Below are positions 53,144 to 61,578 of a DNA stretch of 64,000 nt, in pieces. The stretch lies in the NCBI GenBank assembly GCA_016125285.1, contig WGMA01000043.1:16832-80831 (forward strand), written 5' to 3'. The notes under the pieces were generated by a model that did not search any database, had not been told where the DNA came from, and saw nothing but the letters and a program-made list of their open reading frames with translations. Positions within the stretch are counted from its first letter, which is position 1, and each line of letters opens with the position of its first letter. The stretch comes from Phycisphaera sp. GTDB lineage: Bacteria; Planctomycetota; Phycisphaerae; Phycisphaerales; Zrk34. Position numbers and translations under genes: made by a program.

Positions 53144-54124
53144 TCACTCGTCCGCCGGTTGCGCCAGCGCCCAGCCCGGCTTGGTCACCGGCTCGTGGCC
53201 CGGCGGGTGCGGCTCGGTCATCTTCGCGTACAGCTCCGGCCGACGCGCACGCAGGTAACGCCGGCCCGACGCGCCGTCGTACGTCGCTGCCTTACACGTC
53301 GCGACGACCACCTCGTCCTCGAACGTCCGACACTCGGCGATCACCTCGCCGAACGCGTCGAGCACGAGCGACAGGCCCGGCTTGATCGTGTCGCCGTCGA
53401 CGCCGATCGGGTTCGCGAACACGACGAACACGCCGTTCTCCCACGCCCGCGCGGGCAGCCAGCGCATCAGCCAGCCGCGCCCCTTCGGCCCGTCGAACTC
53501 ACGCCGCAGCGTGTCGGGGTCCGCGGCGCGGTTGTCCCACACCGCGCGATCCACCGGCCCGCGACCCGGCATGTTGCTCGGCGTGCACATCGTCACGTGC
53601 GGCGCGACGATCACCTCCGCGCCCATCAACGCCGTGACCCGCGCGTTCTCCGGCAGGTTGTTGTCGTAACAGATCAGGAACCCGACCTTCACACCCAGCA
53701 GCTCGATCACGTGATGCCCGTCGCCCGGCGACAGGTGCGGGCTGACGAACGGGTGCAGTTTGCGGAACTTCGTGACGTAGCCGTCCGGCCCGACCGTGAC
53801 GTACGTGTTGTACAGCTTGCCCGCGTCGTCGATCTCGACGAGCCCCGCCATCACGATCACGCCGTGCTTACGCGCGACGCCGATCAACGCCTCGGTGCTC
53901 GGCCCGCCGGGCACGCGCTCGGCCAGCGCCGCCATGTCCGCGTACGACAGGTGCTGCAGGAACGTATACCCGCTGATCGAGCACTCGTGAAAGCACACGA
54001 CCTCTGCACGGTTCGACGGGTCCGCCACCGCCCGCGCGGTCAGCTCGTCGATACGCGCAAGGTTGTACGCCTTGTCGTTGTCGCGGTGCTCGAACTGCGC
54101 CGTGGCGATGCGGATGTCACGCAT
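53144..54124 (-). CDS. Carbon-nitrogen hydrolase (nitrilase superfamily)
   Basis: 326 residues from ATG 54124. The Glu-Lys-Cys catalytic triad is visible: Glu in VVCFHECSISGYTF, Lys in KFRKLHPFVSPHL and Cys in VGFLICYDNNLPENAR. The alpha-beta-beta-alpha fold begins DIRIATAQFEHRDNDKAYNL. It most resembles aliphatic amidases or N-carbamoyl/beta-ureidopropionase-like members; the substrate cannot be told from sequence. It is divergent from the metallophosphoesterase with a 43-nt gap that must hold both promoters. Confidence 0.9.
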   Translation of the reverse strand: MRDIRIATAQFEHRDNDKAYNLARIDELTARAVADPSNRAEVVCFHECSISGYTFLQHLSYADMAALAERVPGGPSTEALIGVARKHGVIVMAGLVEIDDAGKLYNTYVTVGPDGYVTKFRKLHPFVSPHLSPGDGHHVIELLGVKVGFLICYDNNLPENARVTALMGAEVIVAPHVTMCTPSNMPGRGPVDRAVWDNRAADPDTLRREFDGPKGRGWLMRWLPARAWENGVFVVFANPIGVDGDTIKPGLSLVLDAFGEVIAECRTFEDEVVVATCKAATYDGASGRRYLRARRPELYAKMTEPHPPGHEPVTKPGWALAQPADE

Positions 54125-54167
54125 TTTCAGATTCCTCGCGCGGTGGGCTTTGCTATACAGTAGCGTC

Positions 54168-55118
54168 ATGCGCATCGTCCTTCTCGGCGACATGCACCTG
54201 TACACGCTGTCCATCGCGCCGTGGCGGCTGCTGTCCAAGCGCATCCTCGGGCAGACGAACCTCTGGCTGCGGCGGCACCGCGCGTTCGATCGTCGGCAGT
54301 GGTCGGGGCTGGCGAATCACGCGCGGGCGCTCGGGCCGGACGTCGTGCTCGGGTCCGGCGACGTGTCGACCACCGCCCTACCGCACGAGTTCGAGCTGGC
54401 GAAGGACGTGATTCGGCCGATCGCGCAGGTCGCCGAGACGACGTTCTTCGTGCCGGGCAATCACGACCGCTACACGTTCGCGTCGATGCGTCGTCGCGAC
54501 TTCGAGACGTACTTCGGCGAATGGACAACGACGGACTGGCCGCACCACCGCGTGCTGGCCGACGGGCTGCACCTCGTCGGCGTGGACCCGACGCGCCCGA
54601 CGCTGCTGACCGCGTCGGGCCGGTGCGGCGCGAGACAGCTCGACAAGCTGCGTGCGATGCTCGCCGGCATCGACAAGACGCACAAGGTGATCGTCGTGTG
54701 CCACTACCCGCCGGGCACGCCGCCCGGGCAGAAGGCCGAGCACAAGCAGCACCGGCTGATCGACCAGACGGCGCTGGTGGGCGTGCTGGGCGACGCGGGT
54801 CACGACGTGCTGTTCCTGCACGGGCACGTGCACGAGGTGTGGTGCTGGCGGATGGGCGCGGACGTCGCGCCGAACGTCGTGGCGGTGAACGCCGGGGCGC
54901 CGGTGATGCACAACCGCCGCTGGCCGCACGGCGAGGGTTTCTGGCAGATCGACGTCGATGTCGACGCGAAAGTCGACACGGGCGGCGGCGACGCGGATAA
55001 TGATTCGACCGGCTGGCTCCGCCTGGTGCACCACGCGGCGGACGCCGACGGCGAATGGCGCGGCACGGAAGTCGCGGCCCCCAACAAGCCCGGCGAAGTG
55101 GCACGAGTCGCCAGGTAA
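54168..55118 (+). CDS. Metallophosphoesterase
   Basis: 316 residues from ATG 54168. Calcineurin-like motifs in order: MRIVLLGDMHLY (D-x-H), VVLGSGDVSTTA (GDxxx), TTFFVPGNHDRYTF (GNHD), VIVVCHYPPGTPPGQ (H) and VLFLHGHVHEVWCWR (GHxH). The metal ligands all look intact. The C-terminus is acidic and glycine-rich. The substrate could be a phospholipid or nucleotide; not decided. glmS starts 45 nt downstream on the same strand. Confidence 0.92.
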   Translation: MRIVLLGDMHLYTLSIAPWRLLSKRILGQTNLWLRRHRAFDRRQWSGLANHARALGPDVVLGSGDVSTTALPHEFELAKDVIRPIAQVAETTFFVPGNHDRYTFASMRRRDFETYFGEWTTTDWPHHRVLADGLHLVGVDPTRPTLLTASGRCGARQLDKLRAMLAGIDKTHKVIVVCHYPPGTPPGQKAEHKQHRLIDQTALVGVLGDAGHDVLFLHGHVHEVWCWRMGADVAPNVVAVNAGAPVMHNRRWPHGEGFWQIDVDVDAKVDTGGGDADNDSTGWLRLVHHAADADGEWRGTEVAAPNKPGEVARVAR

Positions 55119-55163
55119 ACTCCGATTTGAAAACCGGAATCTCACGGCCCGGAGGGCTGCGCT

Positions 55164-57017
55164 ATGTGTGGCATTGTCGCGTACATCGGAACCAAACCCG
55201 CCGAAGCGCTGCTGCTTGAAGGGCTCAAGCGGCTCGAGTATCGCGGGTACGACTCGGCGGGCGTCGCGGTGATCGGCGCCGACGGCGTGCTCAACGTCGT
55301 GCGCGCCGCCGGACGCATCTCCGTCCTCGAAGAGAAGCTCGACGAGCGCGGCCACCTGCCGGGCAGCGTCGGCATCGCGCACACACGCTGGGCGACGCAC
55401 GGCTCGCCCACCGAAAACAACGCCCACCCGCACGTCGACGCGTCCGGCCGCATCGCGCTGGTGCACAACGGCATCATCGAAAACTACACCGCGCTGCGGA
55501 AGTACCTCGCCGACAAGGGCGTCGAATGCGTCAGCGAGACCGACACCGAGGTGCTCGCGAAACTCATCGGTCAGCTGCACGCCACGGGCCACTTCGATCT
55601 CGAAGGCGCGGTCCAGGCCGCGCTGCGTGAGGTCACCGGCGCGTACGCCATCGCGGTGATCAGCGCCGACGAGCCCGACGTGATGGTCGTCGCCCGCAAG
55701 GGTTCGCCGATGATCATCGGCCTGACCGACCACTCGTTCATCGCCGCGTCCGACGCCTCCGCCATCGTCGCGCACACCACGCAGGTCGTCACGCTCGACG
55801 ACTACCAGGTCGCCCGCCTCAGCGTCGGTAAGGACGGCTGCGACATCCGCACGTCCACCATCGACAACGTCACCGTGTCGCGCGACGTCGAGGAGCTCGA
55901 GATCTCGCTCGAACAGATCGAGCTCGGCGAGTACGCGCACTACATGCTCAAAGAGATCATGGAGCAGCCGCGGGCGCTGACCAACGCGCTGCGCGGCCGG
56001 ATCGATAAGCGCGAGGGCCGCGTCGTGCTCGGCGGCATCAGCGAATACGCACGCGACCTCGTGCGCGCCCGGCGGTTCATCCTCACCGGCCAGGGCACCG
56101 CGTGGCACGCCGGTCTGCTCGGCGAGTACCTGTTCGAAGACCTCGCCAAGGTCCCCGCCGAAACCGAATACGCCAGCGAGTTCCGCTACCGCAACCCGAT
56201 CATCGAGGACGGCACGGTGCTCGTCGCGATCAGCCAGTCCGGCGAGACCGCCGACACGCTCGCCGCCCTGCGCGAAGCGAAGGACCGCGGCGCGCGCGTG
56301 CTCGGCGTCGTCAACGCGGTCGGCTCGACGATCTCGCGCGAGACCGACGCGGGCGTGTACCTGCACGTCGGCCCGGAGATCGGCGTCGCGTCGACGAAGG
56401 CGTTCCTCGGCCAGGTCACCGTGCTCACGCTGCTCGCGCTGTTCATCGGTCGCCGCCGCTACCTCGGCGCCGACGACGTGTCGCGCTACCTCGAGCAGCT
56501 CGAAGCGATCCCCGACCAGATCGAGTCCGTGCTCAAGCAGTCGGACTACATCCGCGACGAGGTGGCGAAGGTGGTGGACCGCAACAACTGGCTGTTCCTG
56601 GGGCGCGGTTATCACTACCCGGTGGCGCTGGAGGGCGCGTTGAAGCTGAAGGAGATCAGCTACATCCACGCCGAGGGCATGCCCGCCGCGGAGATGAAGC
56701 ACGGGCCGATCGCGCTGATTGATGAGGGCATGCCGGTGGTGTTCCTCGCGCCGCACGGCTCGCAGTACGACAAGGCGATCAGCAACATCGAAGAGGTCCG
56801 CGCCCGCGGCGGCCGCATCATCGCGATCGCCTCGGAGAACGACACGCGGATCGAGCAGTACGCCGACACGATCTTCCGCGTGCCCGACGTCGCCGAGCCG
56901 CTGCAGCCGCTGCTGTCGGTCATCCCGCTGCAGCTGCTGGCGTACCACGCCGCGGTGCAGAGAGGCCACGACGTCGACAAGCCGCGCAATCTGGCGAAGT
57001 CGGTGACGGTGGAGTGA
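55164..57017 (+). CDS. glmS: Glutamine-fructose-6-phosphate aminotransferase
   Basis: 617 residues, the usual GlmS size. It makes glucosamine-6-phosphate, the first step toward UDP-GlcNAc and peptidoglycan. The N-terminal glutaminase has catalytic Cys2 (MCGIVAYIGT) and GSVGIAHTRWATHGSPT. Two SIS sugar-isomerase domains follow (TGQGTAWHAGLLGEY, LVAISQSGETADTLAALREA, YIHAEGMPAAEMKHGPIALI), and the end is DKPRNLAKSVTVE, as in the family. Its stop abuts the stop of a convergent small gene with no gap. Confidence 0.97.
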   Translation: MCGIVAYIGTKPAEALLLEGLKRLEYRGYDSAGVAVIGADGVLNVVRAAGRISVLEEKLDERGHLPGSVGIAHTRWATHGSPTENNAHPHVDASGRIALVHNGIIENYTALRKYLADKGVECVSETDTEVLAKLIGQLHATGHFDLEGAVQAALREVTGAYAIAVISADEPDVMVVARKGSPMIIGLTDHSFIAASDASAIVAHTTQVVTLDDYQVARLSVGKDGCDIRTSTIDNVTVSRDVEELEISLEQIELGEYAHYMLKEIMEQPRALTNALRGRIDKREGRVVLGGISEYARDLVRARRFILTGQGTAWHAGLLGEYLFEDLAKVPAETEYASEFRYRNPIIEDGTVLVAISQSGETADTLAALREAKDRGARVLGVVNAVGSTISRETDAGVYLHVGPEIGVASTKAFLGQVTVLTLLALFIGRRRYLGADDVSRYLEQLEAIPDQIESVLKQSDYIRDEVAKVVDRNNWLFLGRGYHYPVALEGALKLKEISYIHAEGMPAAEMKHGPIALIDEGMPVVFLAPHGSQYDKAISNIEEVRARGGRIIAIASENDTRIEQYADTIFRVPDVAEPLQPLLSVIPLQLLAYHAAVQRGHDVDKPRNLAKSVTVE

Positions 57018-57131
57018 TCACTCCGGCGGCTTGCGGAAGATGCGGCGCAGGTCGATCAGGAACCACACGAAGACCAGCACGGCGCCGGGGCCGAGGATCA
57101 GCACGCTGAGCCAGGTGAGCGTTTCGATCAT
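57018..57131 (-). CDS. 37-aa membrane protein coupled to symporter
   Basis: 37 residues with one membrane helix (LTWLSVLILGPGAVLVFVWF) and a basic C-terminal tail (DLRRIFRKPPE). Its ATG overlaps the stop of the sodium:solute symporter gene by 4 nt, so it is translationally coupled. Small single-helix proteins of this type are found beside SSS-family transporters and may be accessory subunits (inference). Its stop directly touches the glmS stop on the other strand. Confidence 0.72.
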   Translation of the reverse strand: MIETLTWLSVLILGPGAVLVFVWFLIDLRRIFRKPPE

Positions 57132-58654
57132 GGCGTGGGCTCCGTGTCAGCGGTGTCGGCGTCGCCTTCGTCGTTTTCGGGGCGATACTCGGCGGGGTTG
57201 TGCTCGTAGGGCGGCTTGGCGCCGAGCGTCTGGCCGAGGATGAAGCCGAGCACCGAGACGGGCAGCGCGAACAGCGCGGCGCCTTCCTGCCAGAGCTCGA
57301 CGGGACCGATCCGCAGCACGGTCGACTCGATGTCGTCGTCGTACTCGCCGAGCGCGAACAGGACGCTGTAGAACGCGACGAGCCCCAGCAGCCCCGCGGC
57401 GGCGGCGGCGAGCCCCGCGGCGGGTTTCGGCCGCTTGACGTAGAGCGCCGCGATGACGGGGACGAGCACGACGGCGGTGAGCGCCGAGGCCATGAACAGC
57501 CACGCGGTCCGCATGCGGTCGAACAGCAGCGCCACCAGCGTCGCGATGACGATCACCGTGAGCACGCCGATGCGCGTCAGCAGGATCAGCGTCTTGTCGG
57601 ACAGCGGCCGTTTGAGCAGCCGGCTGTAGATGTCGTACACCAGGTTGCCCGAGGCGAGCAGCGAGTAGGAGTCGATGGTGGACATCGCCGCGGCGAGGAT
57701 GCCGCCGATGAACAGCCCGCGCAGCCCCAGCGGCAGCATCTTCATGCACACCGCCAGCAGCGCCTCGTTGCCGGCCAGGCTGTCCGGCAGCTTGCCCTGC
57801 TTGACCGCCGCCTGCGCCACCATGCCGATGAGCACCACGCCCCAGTCGTACGCCGCCCAGAGCAGGATGCCGATGAGCAGCGCCCGCGTGATCGACTTCG
57901 CCGACTCCGCCGCGAACACCCGCTGATAGAACGCCGGCTCGACCAGCACCGTCAGCCCGCCGACCGACCACGCCGCGAGCATCCACCAGCTCAGCCCGCC
58001 GTCGACGTGCGTCATCTTCGGCTCCAGGTCGTTGACGAAGCTGTACCCGCCGACCCACTCCACCGCCATCGGCAGCGCGATCGCCAGCGACACGCACATC
58101 AGCACGAACTGGATCGTGTCGCTGATCGTGTCGGCCCACAGCCCGCCCATCGCCGTGTAGATCGCGCAGACGCCGATCGTGATCGCCATCCCCGCGTACA
58201 GCTCGAAGCCCAGCATCTTCAGCAGCGTCATCATGCCGAACATCGCGAGGATGGGCATGGAGTAAACGAGGCAGGCGATCGAGCCGATGACCCGCGCCGC
58301 CGGGCCGTAGTGATGCTCCAGCACGTCGGGCAGCGTCATGAAGCGGTAACGCCGCAGGCGATGGGCGAGGATGGTCGCCGCGATGAGGATGAACACGTAG
58401 TACGGCACGGAGTACCAGAACCACGCGGACAGGCCGTAGTAGAACCCGCTCTCGGACGTGCCGAACGTGACGTCGAGGCCGTAGTAGGTGCTGACGAGCG
58501 TGCAGACGAGCAGCGGCGTGGTCAGCGCGCCGCCCGCGAGGAAGTAGTCCTTGAAGCCCTTGATGCGCGTGGTGAGCACGCCGCCGAGCACCATCATGCC
58601 CAGCAGGTACAGGGCGATGATGGCGTAATCGAGACCGCCGAGGTTGAGGTCCAT
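57128..58654 (-). CDS. Sodium:solute symporter (SSS family)
   Basis: 508 residues from ATG 58654 (the frame is open to 58711). It has about 13 membrane helices in the LeuT-like SSS fold: DYAIIALYLLGMMVLGGVLT, GFKDYFLAGGALTTPLLVCT and GLRGLFIGGILAAAMSTIDS (the sodium-site helix with the S-T-I-D-S motif). The C-terminus is cytoplasmic and acidic. No clear ribosome-binding site precedes the start. The substrate is unknown; the family carries sugars, amino acids, vitamins and sialic acid. Encoded with a 37-aa single-helix partner. Confidence 0.93.
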   Translation of the reverse strand: MDLNLGGLDYAIIALYLLGMMVLGGVLTTRIKGFKDYFLAGGALTTPLLVCTLVSTYYGLDVTFGTSESGFYYGLSAWFWYSVPYYVFILIAATILAHRLRRYRFMTLPDVLEHHYGPAARVIGSIACLVYSMPILAMFGMMTLLKMLGFELYAGMAITIGVCAIYTAMGGLWADTISDTIQFVLMCVSLAIALPMAVEWVGGYSFVNDLEPKMTHVDGGLSWWMLAAWSVGGLTVLVEPAFYQRVFAAESAKSITRALLIGILLWAAYDWGVVLIGMVAQAAVKQGKLPDSLAGNEALLAVCMKMLPLGLRGLFIGGILAAAMSTIDSYSLLASGNLVYDIYSRLLKRPLSDKTLILLTRIGVLTVIVIATLVALLFDRMRTAWLFMASALTAVVLVPVIAALYVKRPKPAAGLAAAAAGLLGLVAFYSVLFALGEYDDDIESTVLRIGPVELWQEGAALFALPVSVLGFILGQTLGAKPPYEHNPAEYRPENDEGDADTADTEPTP

Positions 58655-58696
58655 GCGCGGCAATGTAGCGACGGAAGGTCGCCGTGGGAAGCGCGA

Positions 58697-58832
58697 ACCC
58701 CTCGCGTCCAAGTGGGCGGGAGATTGGATGAGGGGAATGAATCACCGGGCCCGCCGCGCCGACGAACGGAACATGCGCCGCCCTCGAACGATTCACCCTC
58801 ACCCCAACCCTCTCGCTCAAGGGAGAGGGGTT
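58697..58832. repeat. Dispersed ~135-nt inverted-repeat element, copy 3
   Basis: It begins ACCCCTCGCGTCCAAGTGGG, has GGATGAGGGGAATGAATC, and ends TTCACCCTCACCCCAACCCT, then TCTCGCTCAAGGGAGAGGGG. The arrangement is the same as copy 1. It lies between two minus-strand genes (symporter start and EF-hand protein end). Confidence 0.8.
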
Positions 58833-58843
58833 TCAAACCGCGA

Positions 58844-59782
58844 TTACTTCTTCTTCGCCTGCGCCGACGCGATGCGTTCCACCGCCTCGGTGTACTCCTC
58901 GAGCGTCAGCTTGCCGTCGCCGTCCTTGTCGAAGCGGGCGAACGCCTTGCCCGCGTTTTTTTGCGACGGTCGGCGGGGACCTTCGCGGTGAACTCTTCGG
59001 CGGTCACCGAGCCGTCGGCGTCGGCGTCGAGCCGGCCGAAGCGCTCCGCGGCGGTCGGCGGCGCGGGGGCGGCGATCTCGTTCTTCGGCAGCTTCGCCCG
59101 CGTCGCTTCCCAGTCCGCCTTCGGCGTCCCCGCCCACACCTTCACGTTGTCGATCGAGATCGACTCACCCATCGCCGGGAACCGCAGGCTCGTCTTCTCA
59201 CGCCCGATCTTCGCGTCGGACCCGAACGCCACGGGGCCACCGTCGACGCGCGCGACGAACTCGTCGCCGTGGATCTCCGCGATCATCGTGTACCACTTGC
59301 CCGCCTCGTAACTCTGCTTGACCTGCCCCACCGTCGCGGCCTTGTCGTTCGGGTCGTTCTTCACCACGTCGCCCTTCAGCGTAAACCCGTCCGCCGCGAT
59401 CATGGCGCGGCAGATGTGGCCCTTGCCGTTGAACGACAGGTGCACGCCCTTCGCGCCGTCGAAGCGGAAATCGAACTGCACGATCACGTCGGCGGGCAGC
59501 TCGATGTTCGTGCCGATCACCGCGGGGTGATTGTCCGACGCCAGCTCACTGCCGTGCAGCGCGCCGTCGACGATGTCCCACTTGCCCTTGGCCACGGCCC
59601 AGCGGGAGTCGATCTGCGGGCCGTCGAACGAATCGGACATCAGCAGCTTGCCGGGCGTGAGCATCATCGGCTCGAGGTCCGCGGCGGCGGCGGTCGGCGT
59701 CAGCGTGTGCAGGCCGAGCGCGGCGGCGCACAGGGCCAGGGCGTACGACAGGCGGACGATGCGTGCGGGACGGCTGTTCATG
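58844..59782 (-). pseudogene. Secreted laminin-G-like / EF-hand protein with frameshift at A7
   Basis: Start at ATG 59782 with GAGGA upstream, then a signal peptide (MNSRPARIVRLSYALALCAA). A concanavalin-like (DUF1080-type) domain follows (GKLLMSDSFDGPQIDSRWAV, VIVQFDFRFDGAKGVHLSFN, YEAGKWYTMIAEIHGDEFVA). A first EF-hand (FGRLDADADGSVTAEEF) follows in frame. After PADRRKK the frame breaks inside a run of seven As (about 58957-58963). A -1 shift there restores NAGKAFARFDKDGDGKLTLE, a second intact EF-hand, and a stop at 58844. It may be a true broken gene, a sequencing error, or a programmed -1 shift or slippage site. Downstream coding has kept its reading frame and calcium ligands. Confidence 0.75.
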
Positions 59783-59896
59783 TCGGGTTCCTCTGTGGTT
59801 GCGTGCTCAAGGAGAAAGACCGCGTCGAGGACACGGTCGTTGAGCAAGAGGAACGCGGCGCGCGGGCGGGGTATTGCAGCGGCGGCGGGCGGGCGG

Positions 59897-60709
59897 TCAG
59901 AGCAGCGGGCCGAACTGCGGCGGATTGAAGCCGCCCCGCGGACCGTTCTGCATCGGCGGCATCGGCGGGCGACTACCCTGCGGACCGCCCTGCATCATCG
60001 GGCCGCGCGGGCCGCCGCGCTGCTGGTCCATCATCGGCGGCATCGGCGGGCGACCACCCTGCGGACCGCCCTGCATCATCGGGCCGCGCGGGCCGCGGTC
60101 GAACTCGTCACGCTGCCCCTGCTGCATCGGCGGCGGGCCGGGGCGGAACGAGCGGTCGTCACCGTAGCCGCGGTCTTTGTGGTAACCACGGGCGCCGCGA
60201 TCGTCGCGGCCACCGCGCCCGTCGAATTCGCCGGGCGAGCCGTCGCGACCCCGGCCGGGGCACGGGCGACCCTGCGGATCGGGCCGCTCACCATAGCGAT
60301 CATCACCACGGTCACGAGGCCCGGGGCGATCGCCGTCGCGCTCGTCACGTCGGTTGTCGAAGCGCTCATCACGTCGGTTGTCGAAGCGATCGTCGCGACG
60401 GTCGTCGAAGCGCTCACCGCGCTGCGGCATCGGGGGCTCGCCGCGGTGGTCGTCGGCCCGGCGACCGCGCGGCCCATCATTCTGCCGGTCGAAATCCTCC
60501 GGGCTCCACTGCGGAGCGCGGCCACGCCGATCGTCGCGACCGTAGTGGTCATCGCGGTTGTCATGATCGTCGCGGTGAGCATACGGCCCGCGCTCGTCGT
60601 ACCGCGGCACGCCGTCGTCCGGCCGAACCTGCGCCATCGCCGCACCGACCAGCATCGCACTGAATGCACCAATCACCGCGCCCAGTGTCAAAGACTTGAC
60701 CTGCTTCAT
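59897..60709 (-). CDS. Secreted low-complexity Arg/Asp/Gly/Pro-rich protein
   Basis: 270 residues with a signal peptide (KSLTLGAVIGAFSAMLVGAA, then MAQV). The rest is almost entirely disordered: an Arg/Asp-rich middle (RFDDRRDDRFDNRRDERFDN repeated) and a C-terminal part with two copies of RGPMMQGGPQGxRPPMPPM. Such charged, unstructured secreted proteins have no assigned function. The internal repeats suggest expansion by slippage. The 172 nt following its start (60710-60881) has no gene. Confidence 0.75.
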   Translation of the reverse strand: MKQVKSLTLGAVIGAFSAMLVGAAMAQVRPDDGVPRYDERGPYAHRDDHDNRDDHYGRDDRRGRAPQWSPEDFDRQNDGPRGRRADDHRGEPPMPQRGERFDDRRDDRFDNRRDERFDNRRDERDGDRPGPRDRGDDRYGERPDPQGRPCPGRGRDGSPGEFDGRGGRDDRGARGYHKDRGYGDDRSFRPGPPPMQQGQRDEFDRGPRGPMMQGGPQGGRPPMPPMMDQQRGGPRGPMMQGGPQGSRPPMPPMQNGPRGGFNPPQFGPLL

Positions 60710-60881
60710 CGTCGAACCTCACTTTTCACTGACTAATCGTTAAGGACACAAAGGTTTCCTCGACGACTCCACCTATACAAACGTCAAAACCGCGCCGATA
60801 TACGCGGTCCGCTCACAGAATTTTAAAAATAGGCAATTCACCCCGTGCCCCACGCCGCGCATCACCCCGACGCCCCAACGC

Positions 60882-61370
60882 TTACGCCAAATACGGATTG
60901 CCCAGGTGACAGCTCGGCCGCCCCGTTTTGGCGATGTACTGCTGGTGGTAATCCTCGGCCTCCCAGAACGTCGCCGGACCCTCGATCAGCGTGACCACCG
61001 GCCGCGTTATCTTCTTCTGAATACGCTCTTTAGACGCCTCCGCCGCCGCGCGCTGCGCCTCGTCATGGACGAAGATCGACGAGCGGTACTGGCTGCCGAC
61101 GTCCGGGCCCTGCCGGTCGACCGTCGTCGGATCGTGCAGCTGCCAGAACACGTCGCACAACGCCTCGTAGCTGATCTCGGCGGGATCGAACGTCACCTCC
61201 ACCGCCTCCGCGTGCCCCGTGTCGCCCACGCACACCTGCCGATACGTCGGCTTGTCCGTCGCCCCGCCAATGTACCCCACCCGCGTATCCACCACGCCCG
61301 GCGTCTTGCGGAACCACTCCTCCACCCCCCAGAAACACCCCGCCGCAAACGTCGCCTTGCTCGTGCTCAT
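60882..61370 (-). CDS. msrA: Peptide methionine sulfoxide reductase A
   Basis: 162 residues from ATG 61370, with GGAG 8 nt upstream. It reduces methionine-S-sulfoxide. The catalytic Cys lies in [20 protein letters not shown], followed by [41 protein letters not shown] and AEDYHQQY. The recycling cysteine near the C-terminus is in RPSCHLG. Cytoplasmic by absence of a signal. Usually soluble and needs thioredoxin (family knowledge). Confidence 0.96.
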   Translation of the reverse strand: MSTSKATFAAGCFWGVEEWFRKTPGVVDTRVGYIGGATDKPTYRQVCVGDTGHAEAVEVTFDPAEISYEALCDVFWQLHDPTTVDRQGPDVGSQYRSSIFVHDEAQRAAAEASKERIQKKITRPVVTLIEGPATFWEAEDYHQQYIAKTGRPSCHLGNPYLA

Positions 61371-61427
61371 CGCCTGATCTCCTTTATCCCACTTCGATGC
61401 GCCGACACGCGAAGAGGACACGCGCGG

Positions 61428-61490
61428 TGCTGGATGCTGGATGCTGGATGCTGGATGCTGGATGCTGGATGCTGGATGCTGGATGCTGGA
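61428..61490. repeat. Nine-copy heptanucleotide repeat (TGCTGGA)
   Basis: Nine uninterrupted copies of TGCTGGA, followed by TGCATCC. Downstream, at about 61536-61560, CATCCAGCATCAAGCATC can pair with GATGCTGGATG of the repeat. It lies upstream of msrA on the minus strand. The tract could change copy number by slippage. Confidence 0.95.
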
Positions 61491-61578
61491 TGCATCCATC
61501 GTAAACCCGCGCCCATCCAGCAACGCGAGCGCCAGCGAGCCATCCAGCATCAAGCATCGGGAGCGCAGCGACCCTCCC

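Noticed and set aside
59874..60736. Plus-strand frame opposite the R/D-rich protein, and similar long frames opposite GC-rich genes
   Set aside because: These are mirror frames of high-GC genes; the minus-strand frame has a signal peptide, a proper start and repeats in phase with codons.
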